Source: an uncultured Succinivibrio sp. (lineage in GTDB: Bacteria > Pseudomonadota > Gammaproteobacteria > Enterobacterales > Succinivibrionaceae). From it: a DNA stretch of 22,432 bases. Below the pieces are notes generated by a model. The model worked only from the letters and a program-made list of their open reading frames with translations. It was not told the DNA's origin and made no database searches. This document shows positions 11,986 through 17,563 of this stretch, in pieces; position 1 is the stretch's first letter; the number at the start of each line of letters is the position of its first letter. The position numbers and the translations under genes are program-made. The stretch is taken from contig CAAGAC010000036.1 in the NCBI GenBank assembly GCA_900767695.1, positions 1 to 22,432 on the forward strand, read 5' to 3'.

Positions 11986-12732
11986 ATGCCGCTGATGCAC
12001 GAAATTACCAGGCCCGAGTTTGAGAAGTCATATGAGAAGGTGGTGATCCTGCCCGTGGGATCGACCGAGCAGCACGGCCCGCACCTGCCGCTTGGCACCG
12101 ACAGCTACATCGCAGAGGGCGTGGCGCTCAAGCTTGCCGAGAAGACCGGCGCCATCGTCGCCCCGACGCTGACCTACGGCTACAAGTCAAAGCCGCTCTC
12201 AGGCGGCGGCCCGCTCTTCAAGGGAACCATCGATCTCGAGGGGGACACGCTCGTGCGCCTTGCAACCGACATCCTCTGCGAGTTCGCGCGCGATGGCTTC
12301 AACAAGGTATTCATCTGCAACGCCCACTTTGAGAACCAGGCCTTCCTCGAGGAGGCGATGGACAAGGCGACGCGCCAGTACCCGAAGCTCAAGGCCGTCT
12401 ACAGCACCTGGTGGGACGTCCTCGACGACGAGACGGTCAGAAAGGTCTTCGAGGGGATCTCCTTCCCAGGCTGGGCCCTTGAGCACGCCGCGGTGACCGA
12501 GACATCGCTTATCATGTACCTAAAGCCCTCTCTGGTGCGCGAGGATCTCATCCCCGCGAACGTCAGGGCCAAAGCCCTGCCGTACTCCGTGTACCCGCCC
12601 CGCGCCGGGATGGTGCCTGAATGCGGCGCGCTCGCCGCATCCGAGGGATCGACGGCGCAGAAGGGGAAGCTCATGGTCGACAAGGCCATCGAGGGCTTCG
12701 TGAGGATTTTCCGAGACGAGTTTGGAGGATAG
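11986..12732 (+). CDS. Creatininase-like (creatinine amidohydrolase) protein
   Basis: Would open the creatinine ring to give creatine. The 248 residues align with Pseudomonas creatininase from recall: LPVGSTEQHGPHLP, YGYKSxxxSGGG, CNAHFEN, STWWD, PGWALEHAAVTETSL. Metal ligands are E28, H30, D39, H114 and E116. The active-site Trp pair corresponds to W142 or W143 and W163, and the catalytic-loop His to H167. Generic family members usually carry a GNGHGGN-type loop where this one has NAHFEN, which points to the true creatininase branch. The Tyr next to the metal His in the Pseudomonas enzyme is Phe115 here. GGAGG at 11971-11975 supports the start. It is coupled to the next gene by a 3-base gap. 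Confidence 0.85.
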   Translation: MPLMHEITRPEFEKSYEKVVILPVGSTEQHGPHLPLGTDSYIAEGVALKLAEKTGAIVAPTLTYGYKSKPLSGGGPLFKGTIDLEGDTLVRLATDILCEFARDGFNKVFICNAHFENQAFLEEAMDKATRQYPKLKAVYSTWWDVLDDETVRKVFEGISFPGWALEHAAVTETSLIMYLKPSLVREDLIPANVRAKALPYSVYPPRAGMVPECGALAASEGSTAQKGKLMVDKAIEGFVRIFRDEFGG

Positions 12733-12735
12733 CCA

Positions 12736-13359
12736 ATGGCGGACGAGCCTGCTCCTTTCTACGCGATCACTGTCTCAAGGCAGTTCGGATCGCTCGGGCG
12801 CGAGATTGCGCGCCGGGTGGCCAGGAAGCTTGGGATCGACTACTACGACCGCGACCTCATAGAGAAGGCCGCCACGATGCTCGGCTGCGACATGCGCCAG
12901 GTCTCGCCCCTGGACGAGAACGTCAAGCTGCCGTTTGCAAGCGCCCTGCTTCCATTAGGCCTTGGCGGGAGGGCCGCCCACAGGCGCCTTTTCGAGGCGC
13001 AGCGCAGCCTGATCCTCGACTCGGTGCAGCGCGGCTGCTGCGTCATAGTCGGCCGCTGCGCCGACTACGTGCTCAAGGACTATCCAAGGCGCTTTGCCGT
13101 GATGATCTACGCTCCCCTGCAGGCTCGCATCAAGAACAGCATCAACGAGCTGCGCATCCCCGAGTACGAGGTGGACAGCTACGTCCGCAAGATAGACCGC
13201 GCCCGCGACACCTACTACCGGCTCTTCACGGGCGAGCATCTGACCACGGTTGAGGACCGCGATCTGCTCATCGACTCCTCGTCGATGGAGATAGACGAGG
13301 CCGTGGACGTCATCATCGCCGCCGCCCGGGCCAAGCTCAAGATCCCCAAGATAGACTGA
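12736..13359 (+). CDS. Cytidylate kinase-like family protein
   Basis: P-loop nucleoside-monophosphate-kinase-like protein of 207 residues (Cytidylate_kin2 type). It has ITVSRQFGSLGREIA at 11-25 in place of a classical Walker A, then DYYDRDLI, GRCADYVL and a basic R-rich lid (RKIDRARDTYYRLFTG). The family is widespread in anaerobes and its physiological substrate is mostly unproven, so CMP phosphorylation should not be assumed. Its start lies 3 bases after the creatininase stop and uses GGAGG inside the end of that gene (12724-12728), so it is translationally coupled and belongs to the operon. Why such a kinase accompanies a deaminase and a creatininase is unclear. Confidence 0.85.
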   Translation: MADEPAPFYAITVSRQFGSLGREIARRVARKLGIDYYDRDLIEKAATMLGCDMRQVSPLDENVKLPFASALLPLGLGGRAAHRRLFEAQRSLILDSVQRGCCVIVGRCADYVLKDYPRRFAVMIYAPLQARIKNSINELRIPEYEVDSYVRKIDRARDTYYRLFTGEHLTTVEDRDLLIDSSSMEIDEAVDVIIAAARAKLKIPKID

Positions 13360-13396
13360 GCAGGCCGCGGGGCAGTCCCGCTCAGAGCGCAATGAA

Positions 13397-13421
13397 GAAG
13401 GCCGCCTCCTGGGCGGCCTTC
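13397..13421. terminator. Hairpin between convergent operon end and yjbR
   Basis: GAAGGCCGCC (13397-13406) pairs perfectly with GGCGGCCTTC (13412-13421) around TCCTG. It lies between the end of the ABC/creatininase operon and the oppositely oriented YjbR gene, so it could serve both. The downstream T content is low on both strands. Confidence 0.6.
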
Positions 13422-13440
13422 GTGCCAGCGCCATAGCACG

Positions 13441-14151
13441 TCAAGACTTGGGACTCTTTCTCTTCATCTGCTTGCCCATCACCAGCGCCCGGCTTCCTGA
13501 CATGAGCTCAAGCACCTCATCGTCCTTCAGCGTGTCATCGAGCGTCACCGAGATCCAATGGCGCTTGCTCATGTGCCAGGCAGGATAGATGCCATCGCGC
13601 GTGACCAGGCTGGGGATCTCGGAGGGGAGGGTCTTGAGGTTTGCAATCTCCACGATGCCGCCGCCTGACGCGCTTTTGCCATCCTTTGAGAGCTTCGAGC
13701 GCGGCACGGCCATCACGAGCGCGTACCACTTGCCTTGAGGAGTCCTGAAGGCGCCTGCCTCCATGTCCGAGAAGGGATTGTCGGGGACGTCGCCGAAGGC
13801 CTTCTCGAGCAGGGCCTGAAGGCGGCATCCCTGGTCGGAGGCGAAGCGGCGGGGGCGGAAGCACTCTCTTGCGATCCCGTCAAGAAGCCTCCTGTACTCG
13901 TCCTGCACCGCGCATGCAAAGGCGCCGCTGGGGCTTGCGGCATGAAGGGGCGCGTACTCGTCGCCGGTGTCAGGATCGGTCGTGCGGCCGCAGGCCTTGC
14001 CGTCAGGCGAGATCTCTAGCGTGAGATCGAAGCCTGATCCTGGAAGAGAGCTCATGAGGATGAAGACTCCGTCCTTTTTTACAAAGCCGCGCCTTTCAAG
14101 CGCGCCGGGGATCATGGCCATCCTCAGGAAGGCTTCGTCCTCAGGGTGCAT
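13441..14151 (-). CDS. MmcQ/YjbR-family protein with N-terminal extension
   Basis: The C-terminal half has the MmcQ/YjbR pattern: GKWYALVMAVPRSKL, then YPAWHMSKRHWISVTLDDTLKDDEVLELM, a double-wing fold proposed to bind nucleic acid. Its biological role is not established. An N-terminal part of about 100 residues precedes the YjbR domain, as in some longer homologues. I set the start at 14151 (MHPEDEAFL, 236 residues). GGAGGT at 14159-14164 lies 7 bases upstream, whereas the possible ATG at 14166 would put this Shine-Dalgarno inside the gene. The GGAGGT is also the end of a small ORF that stops one base before this ATG. Confidence 0.8.
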   Translation of the reverse strand: MHPEDEAFLRMAMIPGALERRGFVKKDGVFILMSSLPGSGFDLTLEISPDGKACGRTTDPDTGDEYAPLHAASPSGAFACAVQDEYRRLLDGIARECFRPRRFASDQGCRLQALLEKAFGDVPDNPFSDMEAGAFRTPQGKWYALVMAVPRSKLSKDGKSASGGGIVEIANLKTLPSEIPSLVTRDGIYPAWHMSKRHWISVTLDDTLKDDEVLELMSGSRALVMGKQMKRKSPKS

Positions 14152-14152
14152 C

Positions 14153-14272
14153 TCATTGACCTCCATAAAGCCGCGCGCATCTTATAAAGCGCTTGCGGCA
14201 GCGCGATTGCTCGCCATAGCGCCGAAAACTTGCATTCTGACGATCCTGTACTATATTCCACAACAAGTTCAT
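14153..14272 (-). CDS. Small ORF (39 aa) coupled to yjbR, unknown
   Basis: ATG at 14272 is preceded by AAGGAGGT (14279-14286), a perfect Shine-Dalgarno, with a 6-base spacer. The frame runs 39 codons and stops with TGA one base before the yjbR ATG. The peptide starts MNLLWNIVQD and is strongly basic in its second half (RCRKRFIRCAR), with two cysteines and no membrane helix. The layout is that of a leader peptide or small partner translated in coupling with yjbR. Codons such as ATA and AGA are unlike the neighbours, so chance is possible. No family recognised. Confidence 0.4.
   Translation of the reverse strand: MNLLWNIVQDRQNASFRRYGEQSRCRKRFIRCARLYGGQ
14230..14257 (+). promoter_or_regulatory. 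Sigma-70 promoter for candidate RNA
   Basis: TTGCAT (14230-14235) and TATATT (14252-14257) are separated by 16 bases. Transcription would start at about 14264 and run into the terminator ending at 14331. Confidence 0.55.
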
Positions 14273-14331
14273 AACTTAACCTCCTTTCTCATATGGGATC
14301 TTCCCCGCGTCCAGCAGGGAAGATTTTTTTT
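14264..14331 (+). ncRNA. Candidate ~68-nt small / antisense RNA
   Basis: The interval lies between a promoter (TTGCAT-16-TATATT) and a strong intrinsic terminator. The RNA would carry ACCTCCTTT (14279-14287) in an unpaired region. That is the anti-Shine-Dalgarno sequence of 16S rRNA, and it is exactly complementary to the Shine-Dalgarno of the minus-strand small ORF. The RNA also covers that ORF's start codon. The 8-T tail resembles Hfq-dependent sRNAs. Alternatives are an attenuated leader of the downstream binding-protein gene, or a chance promoter match. Confidence 0.4.
14298..14331 (+). terminator. Intrinsic terminator with 8-T tail
   Basis: ATCTTCCC (14298-14305) pairs with GGGAAGAT (14317-14324) around an 11-base loop, followed by T through 14331. 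It is oriented plus, and no annotated plus-strand gene ends before it. It sits 138 bases upstream of the metQ-like start. Confidence 0.75.
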
Positions 14332-14415
14332 GCGCGCTTTCAGCTAATTGGCTCTTCATGGCCGCAACGTTTGCATGACACAGACGCCGGACTGCGCGGC
14401 AATGCCCGGTTTTCT

Positions 14416-14453
14416 GCTAACCTGTGGGCCTATGGATCCAGAGAGGATCCTCT
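14416..14453 (+). promoter_or_regulatory. Extended -10 and palindrome upstream of metQ-like gene
   Basis: TG-C-TAACCT (14416... -10 at 14418-14423) resembles an extended -10 promoter without a clear -35. The perfect 12-base palindrome AGAGGATCCTCT (14442-14453) follows about 20 bases downstream, just before the GGAG (14461-14464) of the gene. It could be an operator or a leader hairpin. No clear tandem MetJ boxes were found. Confidence 0.35.
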
Positions 14454-14469
14454 GCAGATTGGAGTAATC

Positions 14470-15273
14470 ATGAGCATCAGAAAGATACAGGCGCTTCTTG
14501 CCGCTGCCATCATCGCGGCATCGTCAACTGCCATCGCCGACACCACCTTGAAGGTCGGCACCGTAAGCGAGCACAACGAGGCCTGGGAGCTGGTTGCAAA
14601 GAAGCTCGCCCCCGAGGGGATCAAGCTTGAGGTCGTGAAGTTCAACGAGGGCTTCCTGCCAAACCGCGCCCTTGAGGACGGCGATCTCGATCTCAACGCC
14701 TTCCAGACGGTGATCTTCCTTGAAAACTCCAACAAGGAGTTTGGCTACAAGCTCGTGCCCATAGCCGACACTATCATCTCGCCGCTGGGACTCTACTCAA
14801 GCAAGATCAAGGACGTGAAGGAGCTCAAGGAGGGCGACAAGATAGCAGTCCCCTCCGACGCCACCCAGCTTGGCCGCGGGCTCAAGCTCCTGGAGGCCGC
14901 GGGCCTCATCAAGGTCGACCCGAAGAAGGGCTTCCTGCCGATGCCGCGCGACATCACCGAAAACAAGCTCAAGCTTGAGATTGTGCAGGTGGACGCGCCG
15001 AACACCCCGAAGGTCCTGCCTGACGTGGCGGCATCGATCATCGACGCCAACTACGCGGTCGACGCCGGCTTCACCCCGCAGAAGGACGCGGTCTTCCTAG
15101 AGAAGTTCGACCCCTCCAAGGGCAGCCCCTACGTCAACGTCATCGCCGCGCGCGAGGATCGCAAGGACGAGGCGGTCTTCAAGAAGGTCGTGAGGGCCTA
15201 CCAGGCAAAGGACGTGGCGGAGACCATCCTCAAGGCCTCGAAGGGCGCCGAGATCCCGGTCTTCAAGTACTGA
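14470..15273 (+). CDS. MetQ/NlpA-family substrate-binding protein, non-lipoprotein
   Basis: Periplasmic binding protein of the D-methionine importer family, 267 residues. Family signatures are LKVGTVSEHNEAW near the N-terminus, ALEDGDLDLNAFQ, GLYSSKIKDVKELKEGDKIAVPSDATQ and INANYA-like SIIDANYAVDAG. Classical MetQ is lipidated, but the signal peptide here (about 1-23, ending AIA before DTTLKVG) contains no cysteine, so it should be cleaved by signal peptidase I and be soluble. Start chosen at 14470 by GGAG 6 bases upstream; the open frame runs further upstream through the terminator and palindrome, which I reject. No metN or metI lies in the window, so its permease is encoded elsewhere. The ligand may be methionine or another amino acid. 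Confidence 0.88.
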   Translation: MSIRKIQALLAAAIIAASSTAIADTTLKVGTVSEHNEAWELVAKKLAPEGIKLEVVKFNEGFLPNRALEDGDLDLNAFQTVIFLENSNKEFGYKLVPIADTIISPLGLYSSKIKDVKELKEGDKIAVPSDATQLGRGLKLLEAAGLIKVDPKKGFLPMPRDITENKLKLEIVQVDAPNTPKVLPDVAASIIDANYAVDAGFTPQKDAVFLEKFDPSKGSPYVNVIAAREDRKDEAVFKKVVRAYQAKDVAETILKASKGAEIPVFKY

Positions 15274-15291
15274 TTGGATCTGATGAAAACA

Positions 15292-15319
15292 GGAAGGGCT
15301 CCCCGCGGGGAGTCCTTCT
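15292..15319. terminator. Hairpin between convergent metQ-like gene and glk
   Basis: A near-perfect inverted repeat with core CTCCCC-GC-GGGGAG and outer arms GGAAGG/CCTTCT spans 15292-15319, just after the binding-protein gene and 16 bases before the end of glk on the other strand. It has no long T-run and probably works for both transcripts. Confidence 0.6.
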
Positions 15320-15334
15320 AGCATCAGGCGGGTG

Positions 15335-16312
15335 TCAGAGCACCGCGCCCAGCTCCTGGCGGATCACCGCGGCCGAGCCCTGGAGGCCGGCGAGCGGATC
15401 GGTCACGACGTAGACCGGGATCTTCTTGAGCATTTCAGCGAAGCGGCCCTTGTCCTCGAAGCTCTTGCGGAATGGCGACTTCACGAAGTAGTCGAGGAAG
15501 TGGATCACCACGCCGCCTGCGATGAACACGCCGCCAGAGGTGGCCATGCCCAGCGCCAGATCGCCGCCGAAGGATCCCATGATGTCGCAGAAGATGTCGA
15601 TGGCCTTGCGGCAGTCGGGATCAGGGGTCGCGGCAAAGGCGCCTTTGGTGACGTCGGCCGGGGTGAACGAGAGGGTGTCGCGGCCGTGCTCGGCGGCGAC
15701 GGCGGCGCAGATGTTGACGAGGCCGGGGCCCGAGAGCAGGCGCTCGTAGGAGACGTGGCCGAAGCGCTTGCGCAGCGCGAGCAGGATCTTGTCCTGCTCG
15801 GGGTTGGCCGGAGCCATGTCGACGTGGCCGCCCTCGCCGGGGAGCGGGTACCACTTCTGCCCGATGTGGATGAGGTGGCCGACGCCCAGGCCGGTGCCGG
15901 CGCCGTAGATTGCGGCGGGGCCGTTGAGATCGCGCTCGCCGCCGCCGACCTTGATGAGCTTGTCGCGGGGCAGCACGGCTGCGGCCATGGACATGGCGGT
16001 GAAGTCGTTGACCACGAGCAGGGTCTTGAGGCCGGTGTGGTCCTTCATCTCCCTGATGGAGAACTCCCAGGGGTTGTTCGTCATCTTGACGTGATCGCCG
16101 GTGATCGGGCAGGCGATCGCGATGCAGCCGACGTCGAAGCTCTGGCCGCAGTCCTTCTTGAAGCGCAGGATCACCTGCTCGAGCGATGGATTGTCGACGG
16201 CGGAGTAGACGATGGGGTCCGACAGCTTCCCGTCGGCGAGGTTGACGAGCGCGAGCCTGGCGTTGGTTCCGCCGATGTCGCCCACGAGGGCGACGCCTTC
16301 AAGCTTGGTCAT
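15335..16312 (-). CDS. glk: Glucokinase
   Basis: Phosphorylates glucose with ATP to glucose-6-phosphate in the cytoplasm. The 325 residues match the E. coli Glk type (321), not the ROK type. VGDIGGTNARLAL at 10-22 is the phosphate-binding loop. CIAIACPITGDHVKMTNNPW is followed by the catalytic Asp in VVNDFTAM, then YGAGTGLGVG, PGEGGHVDMAP, and GGVFIAGGVV near the C-terminus. The start is supported by AGGA about 11 bases upstream on the minus strand. It stands alone between convergent neighbours, and a leader of about 110 bases separates it from a possible -10. Confidence 0.95.
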   Translation of the reverse strand: MTKLEGVALVGDIGGTNARLALVNLADGKLSDPIVYSAVDNPSLEQVILRFKKDCGQSFDVGCIAIACPITGDHVKMTNNPWEFSIREMKDHTGLKTLLVVNDFTAMSMAAAVLPRDKLIKVGGGERDLNGPAAIYGAGTGLGVGHLIHIGQKWYPLPGEGGHVDMAPANPEQDKILLALRKRFGHVSYERLLSGPGLVNICAAVAAEHGRDTLSFTPADVTKGAFAATPDPDCRKAIDIFCDIMGSFGGDLALGMATSGGVFIAGGVVIHFLDYFVKSPFRKSFEDKGRFAEMLKKIPVYVVTDPLAGLQGSAAVIRQELGAVL

Positions 16313-16391
16313 TTGATTGGCGATCCTGTTTTATTCTCATGATGGGGCCTTCCCTGAAAAACCTTGAGAGCCCTCGGAAGGCCTTGTAGCA

Positions 16392-16413
16392 CGCGGCGGG
16401 GATCCCCGCCGCG
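16392..16413. repeat. 22-bp perfect palindrome in the glk leader
   Basis: The 22 bases 16392-16413 are perfectly self-complementary with centre GGGGATCCCC. They lie between glk (minus) and the plus-strand secreted-protein gene, inside the likely glk leader. It could be an operator or an RNA/DNA hairpin. No T-run follows on either side. Confidence 0.6.
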
Positions 16414-16426
16414 CCCGGGCAAGGTA

Positions 16427-16432
16427 ATTATA
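16427..16432 (-). promoter_or_regulatory. Possible -10 element for glk
   Basis: On the minus strand TATAAT (16432 to 16427) is preceded by TGTAA within the AT-rich inverted repeat GTAATTATATTAC (16424-16436). No recognisable -35 lies 16-18 bases upstream because that DNA is almost pure G/C. A transcript from here would include the 22-bp palindrome. The rest of 16313-16539 holds an imperfect inverted repeat (GACGCCC 16465-16471, GGGCGTC 16500-16506) and no gene. Confidence 0.35.
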
Positions 16433-16527
16433 TTACAGCGCCGCGCCTCCCCGCCCTGCGCCAGGACGCCCGGCGCGATCTGTGATCCAGGGCCGGGACG
16501 GGCGTCAGGGCGCCCCCGCCGCTCTGC

Positions 16528-16533
16528 TAAGAT
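16528..16533 (+). promoter_or_regulatory. Extended -10 abutting the secreted repeat-protein start
   Basis: TG-C-TAAGAT has its -10 hexamer at 16528-16533, only 6 bases before the ATG at 16540. A start 7 bases downstream would coincide with the start codon. The upstream DNA lacks a good -35. Confidence 0.3.
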
Positions 16534-16539
16534 GAGGCC

Positions 16540-17559
16540 ATGCTGAGAATTGTTAAAAAAGCGAGCGCAGTGCTCTTTTGCGCGCTCTCCTGCGCCATCG
16601 CGCAGGAGGCCATGGCCGACTGCGCCCCGGCTGCCTCGGCCTCGGCGCTGCCCAGGTCCATCGAGCGCGGCAAGTGCTACGAGTACCAGGGGAGCGATGC
16701 GATAAAGGGAACACTCGAGGTGCAGGGCAGGCTCACGGTCAAGCTCGGCGCCAGGCTTGAGATCCCGGAGGGCTCCACGCTCAAGGTCTCGCGCGGCGGC
16801 ACCGTGATCTCGCGCGGGGCCGTGGTCGTCGGAAAGGGCGCCGGGCTTGACATCGGAAGCATGGGGACGTTCGAGAACCTTGGGGAGCTGCACCTGCGCG
16901 AGGACTCGCGCACCACGGAGGGCCGCAGCGCCAGCCTTAAGAGCTCAGGCAAGCTCGTGCTCTATCCAAACGCCACCGTGACGCTTGCCGACAACAGCCT
17001 GCTCCTGATGCAGTCGACGACCAGCGCGGACAACGCGCTCATCATCTCCCAGGGCGGAAGGGTCGAGAACCGCGGGACGCTTGCGCTGAGCGCAGGCGCG
17101 CGCGTGCTCGTCTCAAAAAACGGGAGCCTTTCAAACAGCGGGAAGATGACCCTGGGCGAGGGCAGCGCGGTCGAGATGTCCGGCAACTCTATGCTCTCGA
17201 ACCGCCGCAACCTCGATATTGGCGGGACGCTGTCGCTTGGCGACACCTCGGCTTTCCAGAACTACGGGATCGTGAATGCGAGCCCGAGCGGGCTCATGCA
17301 GTGGGACGGGGGCGCAAGCTTTAACAACCTGCACGCGGTGACGCTTCAGGGCTCGATGAGGTTCCAGGGCCACAGCGCCTGCGAGAACCACAACTCCCTG
17401 AGGATCTCGGAAGGCGGCGTGCTCGAGATAGCAGGGTCGGCCACGGCGGTTAACCGCGGCAGCGTCTACAACTCGGGCACGCTGCTCAAGACAGGGCAGG
17501 GCGTGTTCGACAACAAGAAGTTCTACTTCGACGCGAACGCCCCCGCCCCTGCAAAGTGA
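16540..17559 (+). CDS. Secreted repeat protein, probable beta-helix
   Basis: A protein of 339 residues, not assigned to a named family. The N-terminus (MLRIVKKASAVLFCALSCAIAQEAMA) is a signal peptide with likely cleavage after AMA and before DCAPAAS. From about residue 60 the sequence is a ladder of imperfect repeats of roughly 18-22 residues with alternating hydrophobics and Asn-Gly turns (VENRGTLALSAGARV, LSNSGKMTLGEGSAV, LSNRRNLDIGGTLSL, VNRGSVYNSGTLL). This is typical of right-handed beta-helix adhesins and autotransporter passengers. There is no TPS domain, no autotransporter barrel and no visible surface anchor. The start has no usable Shine-Dalgarno (GAGG only 2 bases away). Its stop is 4 bases from the end of convergent tpsA, suggesting a linked cell-surface locus. 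Confidence 0.75.
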   Translation: MLRIVKKASAVLFCALSCAIAQEAMADCAPAASASALPRSIERGKCYEYQGSDAIKGTLEVQGRLTVKLGARLEIPEGSTLKVSRGGTVISRGAVVVGKGAGLDIGSMGTFENLGELHLREDSRTTEGRSASLKSSGKLVLYPNATVTLADNSLLLMQSTTSADNALIISQGGRVENRGTLALSAGARVLVSKNGSLSNSGKMTLGEGSAVEMSGNSMLSNRRNLDIGGTLSLGDTSAFQNYGIVNASPSGLMQWDGGASFNNLHAVTLQGSMRFQGHSACENHNSLRISEGGVLEIAGSATAVNRGSVYNSGTLLKTGQGVFDNKKFYFDANAPAPAK

Positions 17560-17563
17560 CGGG

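Noticed and set aside
14152..14166. Upstream ATG for yjbR
   Set aside because: The ATG at 14166 has no Shine-Dalgarno and would place the good GGAGGT inside the gene; ATG 14151 is better.
14279..14290. 16S rRNA 3'-end fragment
   Set aside because: ACCTCCTTTCT resembles the 16S tail, but no other 16S sequence flanks it. It is better explained as the complement of a minus-strand Shine-Dalgarno.
14293..14469. 59-codon extension of the metQ-like protein
   Set aside because: It crosses a terminator and a palindrome and would bury the signal peptide. ATG 14470 has GGAG in place.
14264..14469. SAM-type riboswitch upstream of the metQ-like gene
   Set aside because: A terminator exists, but no SAM riboswitch core motifs or alternative antiterminator pairing were found by eye.
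15332..16342. 336-codon plus-strand frame over glk
   Set aside because: It mirrors the glucokinase coding strand with biased composition and has no recognisable domain. Glk is unambiguous on the minus strand.
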